Below, piece by piece: positions 37,849 through 49,715 of a DNA stretch of 64,000 nucleotides (the first letter of the stretch is position 1; each line of letters begins with the position of its first letter). Under the pieces are notes generated by a model that saw only the letters and a list, made by a program, of their open reading frames with translations, was not told the origin of the DNA and searched no databases. The translations under genes and the position numbers were made by a program. The stretch comes from Antedon mediterranea. Its lineage: Eukaryota > Echinodermata > Crinoidea > Comatulida > Antedonidae. The stretch lies in contig NC_092679.1 in assembly GCF_964355755.1 (NCBI RefSeq), positions 24,738,432 to 24,802,431 of the forward strand, given 5' to 3'.

Positions 37849-40800
37849 ATGGCATCTCAATTACTAAGATCAACTTTTCAACAAACAAAAAAGCTACTAG
37901 GATGTGGCTCTTACATTAAGCATCAACGTGTCGCTATCCGAAAGCAGTGGATGTCGCAATTACCGAAGTCTGACGCAAGCCATGTGCCACCAGCGTTTTT
38001 AAGCGCCGAAAATAAATGGCTCTCACTTCAATTTGATCAAAATCAGAAGAATTATCCATATGTCTGGCTGAGAGATAACTGCAAGTGTAGTAAGTGTTAC
38101 CACGAGGTAGCATCACAAAGGTTATTGCAGTTCGTTGACCTGGATATTGATGTTGAAGCAAAGAGTATGCATGTAAGTGAGAGTGGAAAGGATATTTTCA
38201 TCAACTGGTCTGATGGACATGAAGGTTTCTATCCGTTGTCCTTTCTTGAAGGCGAACATTTTCCAGCATTCTCCGATCCATTACGTCAGGTGAAACAAGA
38301 ATTGTGGGGTAGTGAGTTGCAAGGACAAATCCCTACTTTTCAATTCTCTGATATATTAACAAAGGATAAAGATCTGTTTGCGTGGTTAACTGCATTGCAC
38401 ACGAAAGGGTTTGCAGTTATAGAAAATGCGGAGCGTGAAGTGGGGCAAATACACAAAGTTGCCGACCGAGTGGCGTACCTAAAAAGAACATATTACGGGT
38501 ATGTATTATTTAAAGAAAGTAGAAAATGTTATCCTTAAAATAACTCAGTTTGTCCATACAAATGTTGGTGACAAAATGTTACTCTTGGAGGTGAGTGGAT
38601 GCGGGCGGTACTCTTCAGCAGCATTATTACCGAGAAAAAGTGATCTACATGGATATTGATTTTATCCATGATTTACCTAAATATTTAAGAGAGTGGGAAA
38701 GAAACGAATGTTGGACAACTTATTATTTTAAATAAATCATTAAAGTAGCAGGTTTATGCTTTTTGCTCAACAAAAAGCTACTACGAATCTTGAGTGTTAC
38801 CAAAAAAATATCTTTAGTATTTGCTACACAATAGGTTTTAATTTATAGACGCTTTTAACATGCTTTAGAACTACTCGATGATTATCAGTAATAGTATTGA
38901 AATATATCAAATAATATTTTTGTTTTAAGAGATACGTTTCAAGTGACTGTTAAACTGGATCCAAACAACATTGCGTGGACAGGTACAGGCATTGACTTCC
39001 ACTCTGATCTTTGTGCTCTGTACAACCAACCAGGAGTAAGTACATGCTTATATTTCCAGGTTTCTTTATTTAGCAGAGAAGAAAAAAAGTAGGAAAATTC
39101 AAGTCGTGAGAAAGTGCTTATAGTCTTAGCTAAATGATTGAACTCTATTGTGTATTTCTAAGACACGAAGCAACGCACTGTATGCTCCTTTCATTTATTC
39201 AGCTAATAAAAATACAATAAACATTACAATACAAAAAAAAAAGAATTTAATCGTTGGCCAAGGACGCCAGAAGTAAACTAAATAAATAATTTATAGCTCG
39301 CGGGCCTGGCAGTCCAAAACTAAAGAAAGAAATATTTCTTACAAAAAAACGCCGCTCCACTTGTTGGCGTAACAATTTTTATTATTGTTCTTCATAGTTA
39401 TGTTTTTTATTGATATTCTATTTAATAATTTAAACAATACTGACTTATTATCAATTATTTCTAAATTGCTTACCTGCTGTAACATACTTATCAATGATTT
39501 TCGGCATCCTTAATTATTTAACGTAATTAAATTTAATTATTTAAATTTTGAGTTTATATTTTATAGATGCAGATGCTTCATTGCATAAAGCAATCGTCAT
39601 CAGGAGGGAGCAATATCTTGGCTGATACATTCAAAATTATACCAGAGTTACAGAAAGAAGAGCCAGATGTTTACAATACTCTTAAAAACACACTCTTTGA
39701 GTTTACAGACATTGGCACAGAATTCAACGATTTCAACTTCAGAAGCTCCAAGCCTGCATTTAGGTACATTTTAATATCATAAAAAGAACAATTGCAAGTT
39801 ATATTACACGACGGAACACAGAAAAAATAATTTGATATTGTGATATTGTTGCATGCAATGCCTATAATATAGTCCTATACAGATACTTGGCAACGTAAAT
39901 ATTTGACCAATCATAAGCGATTCGAACAGTGGCTTGTCATTGGTCAACTCGCTTGCACGTACATACTTGCGTTGCGTCTCTAGTGGGAACCACATAAGTA
40001 AATGAACAAAAAATGACGATATAAGTTCTAATAAAGTTGTAATTGTTATGTAGTTATGATTATGAAGGACACCTTCGACAAGTAAGCATCCATTTTGGTC
40101 GTCACCATAGTATGAATGTTCCTGCTGACAAAGTTTATGATGTCTACAAAGCCCTTAAAGTGTTTTTTCACTATCTTCACAAAAAAGAAAACATGGTGGA
40201 ATACAAAATGTCTGAAGGTAAATACACTTTTATTTGCAGATTTTAATAAAGGATTTATAATGCGTAATTTAACTGCTAAATTGTTCGCGCCTATATGCCT
40301 AATAATATAAGTTTTATTAAATATAACTTGAATATAAATAATTTTTTGTTAGCAGATTTATATAAAGGGTAATAATGCGTAATTTAATTGCTAATTTGTT
40401 CGCGCGTGACTTTGTATTTTTTTTTTTTGTAGTTCTCAAAGACTACAATATTATAAGTTTTATTTACAAAAGTTACTTAAATATAAATAAATGTTTTTAC
40501 TTGCTAATTTAACTATTATTAATGAACTTTTAACTTGAATTAACAGATGATGGTAGGTATAATATTATTGAATCTGTATTTGATGCATACCTACCAAACA
40601 TTGCACATGCGCCAGTATTGCGCCTGCGCGAATCTCATATTTTCAACGCTTCTCTCAGGCTAACGCATTTCTTTAAAACTAGGCACAAAATATTTGTTGT
40701 TTGCAAAAGAAACTAATTTGTCAGTAAGCATAACATTATTGCAAGTGAATTAAGGGTACCAACAAATCACCAATCATGAATGAACATAACTTGTTCGCAA

Positions 40801-42713
40801 TACAAAAAGGCTACCTAAAAATAGCAGTAAATACTGAATTGCGGCAAAACAAAGAATATACATTCTGCATGCAAAAATTTAAGCAAAATATTAATTTTAT
40901 AATTACCAGTCTTTTACTAAACCCGGGATGAGCAGGGATAGAACTCAAATCTGTCGCAAGCATACATAATTCAAGTGGGTTGGGGATATTAACTCTATCA
41001 GAGATTCAACTATTTTTTAAACGCATATCGTTTTAAATTGTAATTGCTTGTATATATTTGTATTACGGAGAGTATTTTGTATTTAGAAACCAGTCCAAGT
41101 GACGTTCAGATTTAGAAGCAGACAGCTTTTTACATAGTGTACTTCTACGATTGGACAGTCTCTCCAAACCGAACTCGCCCAACAAGGCATTGTCGTACGA
41201 GGTATACTGGTTTCCTACAGATCCGTTTCTGGACTTGTTCAATTTGTGCTGTTGTTGAGTAAGATCAAGATGCCACGACGGGGGCAGCATACTCAGCAAC
41301 AGGTCAAACATAGATGTCAACAAGTTCAGAAGCATTGAGACCAGCTCTTTTAGTGACAATCAACATTTTTCGATTCGATTTACAGTAAGCGGTACAGTAC
41401 GTGTTACTTGTACATTTTAAATTATCATCAAACATGATGCCAAGAAGTTTAACCTGTAGAAAACGGGTAACAGATGGTTAGATATACGTATGTCGATGCC
41501 TGGAAGATGTCGATGACCAAAATACAACCTGCTTTTACTGGCCTTTAGATAGATTTAATTTAAGTTCATCATTCCATTGATCAAGGGGGCTAAACACAAG
41601 TTAATTTTCTTCAATGATTTGGTCGTCGATATATTTCCAGGCATCGATTGTCAACACCTGTCAACGAATCATTACAGTAGTAGAAAACTATTGCTAAGAA
41701 TATCAAAGCAGCCAGTGACGTAACTCGGGAAACTCCTCCAGTCAGCACAGCCCAGTCCACGAAGGATTCCTCCTTTGATTCTGTGATTTGGCCCTTGGGA
41801 ACTTCCATAGCATTGTGTTTCACCTGTGATTTGGGCCCTTGGGAACTTCCATCTTCTTCTGTCTTGTCGTACTCAATCCCCCAGCCTTTCAATGTTAGTG
41901 CGTTGGATATTGTGCCAACGTTGTTATTTTCGAGTTACTGAAATAAAATGTTAGGAGCCATATTTTCAACCATTCTTTCAGCCGTCATTTGAAATTCAAA
42001 ATGATGTCGATGGCTGGTTGAATAAATGGCACTTAATGTTTTATATTCAGTAACTTAGATATAACAAAGTTAGCTGTAGTAAAAAAAATATAAAACAACA
42101 TGGAAAACCGAACCAACTTCTATTTCTTAATTTTGACCATCATAATGCAGAGGATCATTTTACATTGTCTAATTGAGAAATCAATTTTGTTTGGTTTTTT
42201 GACACGTAAAAAGGTCAAAATCATAAAATTCAGGAAAAAAATAGCCATGAAATTAAACTCAACTGTGTTTAATTGTAAAGTAGTGGGTGCAAGTTTTATT
42301 AAATTATAAAGAAGATATTTACTGTTTTATTTAAATTACGCTAGTTGTTCTCTCCTATAATAAGTTTAAATAAACTCTGTTCTCAATTGATTGCATTTTA
42401 GTAATACCCAGAGATCCGTTTTTCAACTTTAATAAATAATTGCCAACAATTCCCTTTCTGTAGAGGCAAAATTGATGACCCAACTACTCCTAATGTCCTT
42501 TCCATCAATGAGACCATGTTTATTAATTTAAATTATATTCTTTTTAAAGGAGATATTATGTGTATGGACAACAGACGTCTGGTACATGGTCGTGCAGAGT
42601 ACAAAGTAAATCCATCAGTTGAAGGTGTACAGCGCCACCTGGAGGGAGGTTACGTTGACTGGGATGAGCTGAATTCCTTTTATCGTGTGCTGCTCGAAAG
42701 ATTTACAAAATAG
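37849..42713 (+). CDS. BBOX1: Gamma-butyrobetaine hydroxylase-like, copy A
   Basis: This is an Fe(II)/2-oxoglutarate dioxygenase; the family member BBOX1 performs the last step of carnitine synthesis. Exons are 37849-38498, 38930-39035, 39567-39763, 40054-40217 and 42550-42713. All are GT-AG with matching phases (2,0,2,1), giving 426 residues against 387 in the human enzyme. The excess is an N-terminal basic, Ser/Gln-rich extension that may be a mitochondrial presequence. The zinc site is C78, C80, C83 (DNCKCSKC) and H124. Iron ligands are H241 and D243 (FHSD) and H385 (RRLVHGR), with R401 as the likely 2-oxoglutarate anchor. WGSELQ near 153-158 favours BBOX over trimethyllysine dioxygenase. 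An acceptor at 37839 suggests an upstream 5' UTR exon. Intron 4 (2.3 kb) holds a minus-strand LINE relic. All catalytic residues are intact. Confidence 0.92.
39866..39990. mobile_element. Decayed MITE (family 2) in BBOX copy A intron 3
   Basis: The right end, CTCTAGTGGGAACC, with an adjacent TTGCGTTGCG and an internal CAAGCGA/CGATTCGAAC, matches the reverse of the complete element at 42831-42964. The left terminus is not recognisable. The orthologous copy in BBOX B intron 3 (about 53826-53922) lacks the TTGCGTTGCG segment. Confidence 0.5.
40240..40470. repeat. Imperfect direct duplication, about 110 bp
   Basis: AATGCGTAATTTAACTGCTA at about 40259 recurs at about 40373 with small changes. Both are followed by TTGTTCGCGC and later by ATATAAGTTTTATT. 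It lies in BBOX A intron 4. Confidence 0.6.
41060..41640 (-). pseudogene. Degraded LINE reverse-transcriptase C-terminal relic
   Basis: Read on the minus strand across several frames, the sequence gives DDQIIEEN, DELKLNLSKGQ, VKLLGIMFDDNLK, LIVTKRAGL, EYAAPV, LTQQQ and LLGEFGLERLSNRR followed by LCKKLSAS. These are, in order, the usual post-YADD segments of CR1/Jockey-type ORF2 proteins. At least two frameshifts and in-frame stops break it. It sits in BBOX A intron 4, antisense to the host gene. The longest intact piece (41063-41359) is the terminal part. Confidence 0.75.
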
Positions 42714-42758
42714 TGACGTAAGCGGCCAGTCTAAAGTGGACTGTAAAATGTAAATACA

Positions 42759-42764
42759 AATAAA
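42759..42764 (+). terminator. Polyadenylation signal of BBOX copy A
   Basis: AATAAA lies 46 bp after the TAG stop codon. It is the canonical hexamer at a plausible short 3' UTR distance. Confidence 0.55.
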
Positions 42765-42830
42765 TACACGGGATATGGCCAAATAATGGCTCTTCCTTTT
42801 TTTATTTGGCAAATGTCATGTTTAAGATCA

Positions 42831-42964
42831 GTTCCCACTAGGATGCAACGCAGGGCCACAGGCCGCAACGCAATCACAAGCGCGATTCAACTGTAGCTTG
42901 GCTTGCGATTGGTTAATTAAGTTGCGTTGCGACCTATGACCTTGTGTTGCGTACTAGTGGGAAC
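42831..42964. mobile_element. MITE (family 2), 134 bp
   Basis: Perfect 11-bp inverted ends (GTTCCCACTAG and CTAGTGGGAAC) enclose GCAACGC-rich inverted subterminal sequence. There is no coding capacity and no clear target duplication. It lies just downstream of the BBOX A poly(A) signal. Related sequence sits in intron 3 of both BBOX copies. Confidence 0.7.
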
Positions 42965-43937
42965 CAATATTATTAGACCTACTCAGTGATCAGTTTGGAG
43001 GTTCAGGTTTTGATCTAGTGCTACCACTAATTTAAATAAAAACTAGAACCACAAATGGTACTGTGAGTCTTAACATGCAGCTGATAAAACAATTGTATAT
43101 AATTTTATTCGGCAAGTTCAGAAAAGTAGGCCTAATAAAAATGTATAAATTTCATCTATAGGAATTTGCCAAAACAGAATAACTGCTTTAACGTTAATCA
43201 AATATTTAAAAAAAACATAAAAAGATAACTAATAATGTCTTTGTGAACAAAGTCTTTGTTTTCTACTTTATTCTTTTATGCAAAATGTATAAATTGCACA
43301 GAGTAGCCAAGCTAATGAAAATGAAATAAAATACTAGTATTCACAATTTGCTATCTGGCTTGTCTGTTGATCTGGAGTTTGTTTCTTGCGATATAGTAAG
43401 ACCTGATCAACCGAAACCAGGCCTACCAATAATTTTGTTTCAATGTGTCCTTTTATCCGGGTCATTTGTTCCTTTCACTAATTAAATATAACCCCAATTG
43501 AAGAGTATAGATGTAACACTGTGACCCACACAGAACATAAAAAAACTGACTACATAAAAAAGTTATTGCACAAAAGATGATGACGACGACGACGTCGGAC
43601 TTTGTTCTGAAATAAAGGTTGATTCTTTGATTGCTGATTTAATTAATTGATTGATAAGCATTAATTGACTGATAAGCTAAATCAACTACAGAAGGAACAA
43701 TGAATTCAATCATAATAATACATGCTTAACCCTAAATATATCTCTTTAAAAAATATATATATATACAGTATATATATATCTTCCATAAAAAAAATCCGAG
43801 AGATTCCAACCCCATCTACAGCTGAGAGCATTACCCGTTACCCCTTTTATACCTCCATGATTGAACAGCCGACAATAGTCTATTTATACGTGCTTCATAT
43901 TACGAACAAAGCTGTTATTAACCTTTTTATAAACAAT

Positions 43938-44180
43938 ATGCTCGTGCGACTGAGAGTCGTGTTAACAATACGAATGTCGTGGGTTCGAATCCCACGATGG
44001 TCGGTGGAATAGAGTTAAATCTGTGTGCGAGCTAATAACTGTGTTTAGGGTTCACAGAATTATACGTCCACCTTTCCACTACACATCATGAGGCGACAAC
44101 ATCAATGCATCTGGTGATGTAATGGAAACGACCCCAAAAGGCTGACGGGGCCTTAGTGCTGAGGCATGGAGAACGCGTGT
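43938..44180 (+). mobile_element. tRNA-derived SINE candidate
   Basis: Box B, GGTTCGAATCC at 43982-43992, sits inside a perfect T stem (CGTGG/CCACG). It is preceded by an A-box-like GCGACTGAGAGTCG. No acceptor stem closes, so it is not a tRNA gene. The following segment, up to a T-rich run near 44187, is a plausible SINE body. The extent is approximate. Confidence 0.5.
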
Positions 44181-44879
44181 AACATCTTTTTTTTCTCTTG
44201 CTTACGCCACCACCTCCTTCGATCTTGTAAATGTTATGTTTAGCGCCCTCAATTTTAAGAACACTCGCGTCAAAATGGCAAAAAATTATAGAACATTTGT
44301 AAAGATATTTTATGGAGGCTTTCGACCAATTTCGAAGTTGGACTACTAATAGTACTAATCCGCCGTCGGGCTAGGAAGCCGAGTTTTTAAAGTAGAGAAA
44401 GTCCCATCTAAAACTTTGAAGTCGCGCTGTTTTAATTTTATAATTTACCATGATCACATGAATTGCATGCATTTTTATTCCTCGCTGGCTCGCGCTTTGA
44501 CAATACTCACCACGTAGTTTCGTTTCATATCTCAATGTAGTTTCTTAAGATTCTTATATATTTTGTTATATTTTTGTTATGATAATAAATCATTATTTAT
44601 TAATTCATTATTAAATAGAATTAGACTAGGGCATTTAAGACTATATTTTACATTACACAAAATGTTTACGGTACTTTACTGACGGTTAAACTAAAACAAT
44701 TGATAATTTTTATTATATCTAAATATCATTTAAAAAAAGCATCATTTAATAAAGAAATAATAATGAAACCCCTAGGCCTAAATCAGCATCACTACCTAGC
44801 CTAGGCCTAAGACTAAGAGGAATATTATTTAGATCATTGAGGTATAAAAACTACAGTACATGTAATATACAAACAAGGA

Positions 44880-47741
44880 ATGCATTTTCTTCAACTTAAT
44901 GTACGATCGCTGATTCCCAAAATATCTGAAATAAGGGAAATCGCATTAAAATCAAAGGCAGCAGTTATATCCATCACCGAGTCTTGGCTAGATGAGACTG
45001 TTCCTGATAATGAAGTAAACATAGATAGATATACCTTAGTTCGCAATGATAGATCTTCTCGTAGAGGAGGTGGAGTATGTATGTATGTGCGTACGGACAA
45101 AGCGTTTACCAAGAGAGAAGATTTAATGGACAATAATGTTGAATCAGTATGGATTGAACTCAACCTCCCGGATACAAAACCAATCGTTGTTGGAACCTAT
45201 TACCGTCCTCCTGAACAGAATGTCAACAATTTTCTAAACTTTTTCGAAGACACTGTAAATAAAATTAACAACCTTGAAACCATCATAAATGGTGATTTTA
45301 ACATAAATACTAACAGAGATTGTACTCAATCTACGAATTATAAAAATGTTCTCGAATTACTAGGATTCTCTAACTTGATAAGTGAAGACACTCGTTTTGA
45401 CAGGAATTCATCCTCATGTTTAGACCATATCCTATGTAATTCTCAAGACAAAATTTCTAATTCCGGTGTTATAAACACAGGCCTAAGTGATCATATGCTG
45501 ATATTTTGCACACGCAAATCTTGTAAAGCAAAATACTCATCGCATAAGACCATTTACTCAAGATCATTTAAACAGTACAACAAAGAGGAATTCCTGTCAA
45601 AACTGTCCGAGATAGATTGGACAAACGTTACATCTAAAGTTAATGTTAACGACGCATGGTCGTCATTTAAGGAAGCTCTTAGCTCCGTCATAAATTGTGT
45701 GGCACCCCTTAGAAAGATGAGGGTGAAACAAAGGTCAGATCCATGGTTTAACACAGATATTCTAAATGATATACGAACTCGTGATCAATATTTTAATAAA
45801 TTTAAAAAGAGTAAAATCAAAGAAGATCATGATATGTATTGTAAATTAAGAAACAGGGTCAAGCGCAATGTTAAAAAAGCTAAATCAACGTATTTTCGAA
45901 ATAAAATAATTGAAAATAAAAACAATCCTAAGAAATTATGGCAACATCTTAAGAAATTAGGATATAGTGAAAAGACGTCTGAACAAGCTAAAGTTGTTTT
46001 GGAAATAAATGAATCAAAAATTCACAATCCACAAGAGGTTGCTACACATTTTAATAATCATTTTACCAATGTAGCAAGATATCTTGTTGATAAACTTCCA
46101 CCCATGAGTAACATGTTTAACTATGGTTCCAAAATTGTAAAAGACTTTTATTCTTCAAAAGTTACAACTCTTTTTAGCCTTAAACCTGTGTCAGAAGAAT
46201 TCATTCTTAAACAACTTGAAAGTCTTGACCCTACGAAAAGTACAGGTCTCGATGGGCTACCAGCTAAATTCCTTAAAGATGGCGCCGGTGTACTGGCTTC
46301 CCCTTTAACGTATTTTATCAATTTGTCAATTAATACAGGAGTTGTTCCGAGTGATTTTAAAATAGCTAAAGTCATCCCACTGTATAAAAAAAAATGTCGT
46401 AAAAATCCAGAAAACTATCGACCCATCAGCGTCTTAAGTGTTGTCTCAAAAATTCTCGAAAGGTCGGTTCATGTTCAGTTAGAACAGTACCTTGTGGAAA
46501 ATGATCTTATTTATCAATATCAGTCAGGTTTTCGGCAATTTCATTCTACCGAAAGTACTTTAATTAATCTGTTAGACACAATTAAATTAAATAACTCCGA
46601 AGGTACACATACTGGTATGGTACTTATAGATTTATGTAAGGCATTCGACACTGTCGATCATGATATATTGTGTGAAAAGCTTTTGTTAATGGGCATCACC
46701 TCATTAGACTGGTTTCGTTCATATTTGTCAAACAGAAGCCAAATTGTTAAAATCGAAGACTCCTTATCCGTTCCCATGGATATTTCATGTGGAGTTCCAC
46801 TGGGTAGCATTCTGGGTCCTTTGCTTTTTTTATGTTTCATAAACGATATGGTTGTAAGTATCGACCCTGAATGCAAATTGCTGTTATATGCTGATGACAG
46901 TGCAATTGTTTTCTGGCACAAAGATCCGACTGTCGTCGCTGATAAACTTAGTAAAGCTCTTGATTCATGTAGAGTATGGCTTGTCGATAACAAACTATCT
47001 ATCAATATCAGTAAAACTGAATCTATCATATTTTGTACCCAAAAACGACTTCAACGTTTACGATCTTTCAATATTATTTCTCATGGCCTTACTTTAACGG
47101 GTTCTAAGTCAGTAAAATATTTAGGTATAGAACTTGATAGTTCTGCCTCTTGTAACAACATCGCCAAAAGTGTTATAAAAAAGGCGAATAGTAGATTAAG
47201 GTATTTATATCGTCAGGCTAGTTGCTTGGACAAAAACACGAAAAAACTGTTATGCTCTGCCTTAATTCAATGCTTGTTTGATTACTGTGCTTCGACTTGG
47301 TATGAAGGTATTGACAAAGTTTTGAAGCAAAAACTACAGACCACTCAGAACAAATTTGTGCGTTTTATTTACGGTTTCGGACCACGATCTCATATTGGTC
47401 AGAAGGAGTTATCAGACATTGGCATGCTTAAGGTGGAAAGTAGAGTAAAATTTCTCAGGCTTTGTAATGTTCATAAAATTGTCAATAACAATGCAGCTCC
47501 ATATCTATCTGAACATTTCTCACGGACATCCACAATCCACACACATAACACACGCCAACGTAATGTTAATCTGGTTTTACCTCTTCTTAAAGGAAATAAA
47601 CAGTCTCATTCTACTTTTTTCTTCTCTGCTATCAAAGACTGGAACGCTCTTCCATCAAACTTAAAATTAATTTCCAACTTAACTACCTTCAAATCTCATA
47701 TTAAAAAACATTTTGAACGCAATATTTTATATTTAGAATAA
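44880..47741 (+). CDS. LINE ORF2: endonuclease and reverse transcriptase
   Basis: The protein is 953 residues with no stop or frameshift. The apurinic-type endonuclease occupies about residues 1-210, with N7, E34 in TESWL, YYRPP at 107-111, GDFN at 138-141 and SDH at 203-205. The reverse transcriptase runs from about 480 to 760, with NYRPIS at 512-517, LIDLCKAFDTVDH from 582, GVPLGSILGP from 638 and the catalytic YADD at 670-673. A C-terminal region follows. The motif usually written GVPQGS reads GVPLGS here, a single-base CAG-to-CTG-type change at a strongly conserved position, and DLSKAF reads DLCKAF. An intact frame suggests a young insertion, but the substitutions may impair activity. Confidence 0.92.
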   Translation: MHFLQLNVRSLIPKISEIREIALKSKAAVISITESWLDETVPDNEVNIDRYTLVRNDRSSRRGGGVCMYVRTDKAFTKREDLMDNNVESVWIELNLPDTKPIVVGTYYRPPEQNVNNFLNFFEDTVNKINNLETIINGDFNINTNRDCTQSTNYKNVLELLGFSNLISEDTRFDRNSSSCLDHILCNSQDKISNSGVINTGLSDHMLIFCTRKSCKAKYSSHKTIYSRSFKQYNKEEFLSKLSEIDWTNVTSKVNVNDAWSSFKEALSSVINCVAPLRKMRVKQRSDPWFNTDILNDIRTRDQYFNKFKKSKIKEDHDMYCKLRNRVKRNVKKAKSTYFRNKIIENKNNPKKLWQHLKKLGYSEKTSEQAKVVLEINESKIHNPQEVATHFNNHFTNVARYLVDKLPPMSNMFNYGSKIVKDFYSSKVTTLFSLKPVSEEFILKQLESLDPTKSTGLDGLPAKFLKDGAGVLASPLTYFINLSINTGVVPSDFKIAKVIPLYKKKCRKNPENYRPISVLSVVSKILERSVHVQLEQYLVENDLIYQYQSGFRQFHSTESTLINLLDTIKLNNSEGTHTGMVLIDLCKAFDTVDHDILCEKLLLMGITSLDWFRSYLSNRSQIVKIEDSLSVPMDISCGVPLGSILGPLLFLCFINDMVVSIDPECKLLLYADDSAIVFWHKDPTVVADKLSKALDSCRVWLVDNKLSINISKTESIIFCTQKRLQRLRSFNIISHGLTLTGSKSVKYLGIELDSSASCNNIAKSVIKKANSRLRYLYRQASCLDKNTKKLLCSALIQCLFDYCASTWYEGIDKVLKQKLQTTQNKFVRFIYGFGPRSHIGQKELSDIGMLKVESRVKFLRLCNVHKIVNNNAAPYLSEHFSRTSTIHTHNTRQRNVNLVLPLLKGNKQSHSTFFFSAIKDWNALPSNLKLISNLTTFKSHIKKHFERNILYLE

Positions 47742-48011
47742 TTTTGATAACTATAATGGTCTTGATTACGTGCAATTTTTCTCATTTTAATTTTTCTGTT
47801 TTACTGGGCTTTATTTTAATGTATATTTATATATTTATAGTTTTATTAATGTTGTATTTTCTCTTGTTTGTTATGTGCAATTTGGACCCCATTGGAAATG
47901 GGCTGGTTTTTCCGGCCTAATGGGTGTTCCTGATGCTCGTTATTTTGTCTTTTGTCTGTTTGTTATTTTAATGTTGAGCATCAAATAAATTCAATCAATC
48001 AATCAATCAAT
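44880..48011 (+). mobile_element. Non-LTR retrotransposon (CR1/L2-Jockey type) with intact ORF2
   Basis: The unit contains the ORF2 at 44880-47741, a 3' UTR of about 240 bp (CCGGCCTAATGGGTGTTCC), AATAAA at about 47984, and a terminal (AATC)n run ending near 48011. An ORF1 is not seen upstream. An in-frame stop lies at 44838-44840, so the copy is either 5'-truncated or from a family without an adjacent ORF1. The insertion lies between the two BBOX genes. The family assignment is from motif style only. Confidence 0.85.
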
Positions 48012-48809
48012 ATTAATATGATGTTGAATTTGTCGATTTTCATTCTTAAAAGTAAACCAAAACTGCGAAAACCATGTACAGTATTAACAGTAACATATTT
48101 GTTGCATTGACATTGACAAAATATATTAATTGAACGTAATTTTCACCAATAAATGCATTAAATATACGCATTATATTGAGTTTTTAGCCCTCTATTATGA
48201 TTGCGCTTTTGGCGCTCCATAGAAACAACAACATTGAACATGGCGTATGGAACCGATGTGCGAGAAACACGTCTGTAAATTCATCAATTTAAAGCATTTA
48301 TTTGTTACTCTTTGTGTGATCTCCTTCGTAAAAGTATTTTTGAGGCCTAATTCTAAGGTGTGGTACTAACAATAAAGTTACTTAACAAACTTTGAGTCGA
48401 AATAAATGACAGGTGCGAAACGGAACTACCGCCCATTTAGTAAAAGGTTCAGCTCCTGATAAAAAAAAATCCCAGGGCCCAGAGCTAGAGAGGTCCCATA
48501 AACATGTTTAGCTGCTGCATGCATGCTGTACTCAACTCACAAGTGTTGATTAAGAGTGAGGCGTTCGACGCACGTTGAATATTTGAGCGAGGCATTATTT
48601 TATCATTTCCAAAGTGCGATGCGTATAGTTTACAAGTGATATATTATTATGCTACAAAACCAAGCATGTGTTGTCTGGATACTGCCGCGTAACAGGGGCC
48701 CAAACGAGGTGCGAAGATAATAATTTTTCCGGTTACAATCTTAAAAATATAAGTCTGTTTCCTGGACCTTGCCCAACTACATAAGAACATTTTGGAAAAT
48801 AGAGCTGCT

Positions 48810-49715
48810 AAGGTTGTAGGAACAAATAGACTAATGAATACCAACACTAAGGTTGTAGGAACAAATAGACTAATGAATACCAACACTAAGGTTGTAGGAA
48901 CAAATAGACTAATGAATACCAACACTAAGGTTGTAGGAACAAATAGACTAATGAATACCAACACTAAGGTTGTAGGAACAAATAGACCAATGAATACCAA
49001 CACTAAGGTTGTAGGAACAAATAGACTAATGAATACCAACACTAAGGTTGTAGGAACAAATAGACTAATGAATACCAACACTAAGGTTGTAGGAACAAAT
49101 AGACTAATGAATACCAACACTAAGGTTGTAGGAACAAATAGACTAATGAATACCAACACTAAGGTTGTAGGAACAAATAGACTAATGAATACCAACACTA
49201 AGGTTGTAGGAAGAAATAGACTAATGAATACCAACACTGAGGTTGTAGGAACAAATAGACTAATGAATACCAACACTAAGGTTGTAGGAACAAATAGACT
49301 AATGAATACCAACACTAAGGTTGTAGGAACAAATAGACTAATGAATACCAACACTAAGGTTGTAGGAACAAATAGACTAATGAATACCAACACTAAGGTT
49401 GTAGGAACAAATAGACTAATGAATACCAACACTAAGGTTGTAGGAACAAATAGACTAATGAATACCAACACTAAGGTTGTAGGAACAAATAGACTAATGA
49501 ATACCAACACTAAGGTTGTAGGAACAAATAGACTAATGAATACCAACACTAAGGTTGTAGGAACAAATAGACTAATGAATACCAACACTAAGGTTGTAGG
49601 AACAAATAGACTAATGAATACCAACACTAAGGTTGTAGGAACAAATAGACTAATGAATACCAACACTAAGGTTGTAGGAACAAATAGACTAATGAATACC
49701 AACACTAAGGTTGTT
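48810..49715. repeat. Minisatellite, 39-bp unit, about 23 copies
   Basis: The unit contains AACAAATAGACTAATGAATA and is repeated with very few variants (GACCAATG near 48985, GGAAGAAAT near 49208, CACTGAGG near 49236). Because 39 is a multiple of 3, both strands are open for more than 300 codons. These frames mirror the repeat and I do not call them genes. It lies upstream of BBOX B. The remaining 48012-51630 spacer shows no recognisable gene. Confidence 0.96.

Noticed and set aside
41063-41892. Two minus-strand open frames as host genes
   Set aside because: Their content matches the end of a LINE reverse-transcriptase protein, broken by frameshifts. They are a mobile-element relic.
43938-44010. 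Functional tRNA gene
   Set aside because: The T arm is perfect but the acceptor, D and anticodon stems do not form a cloverleaf.
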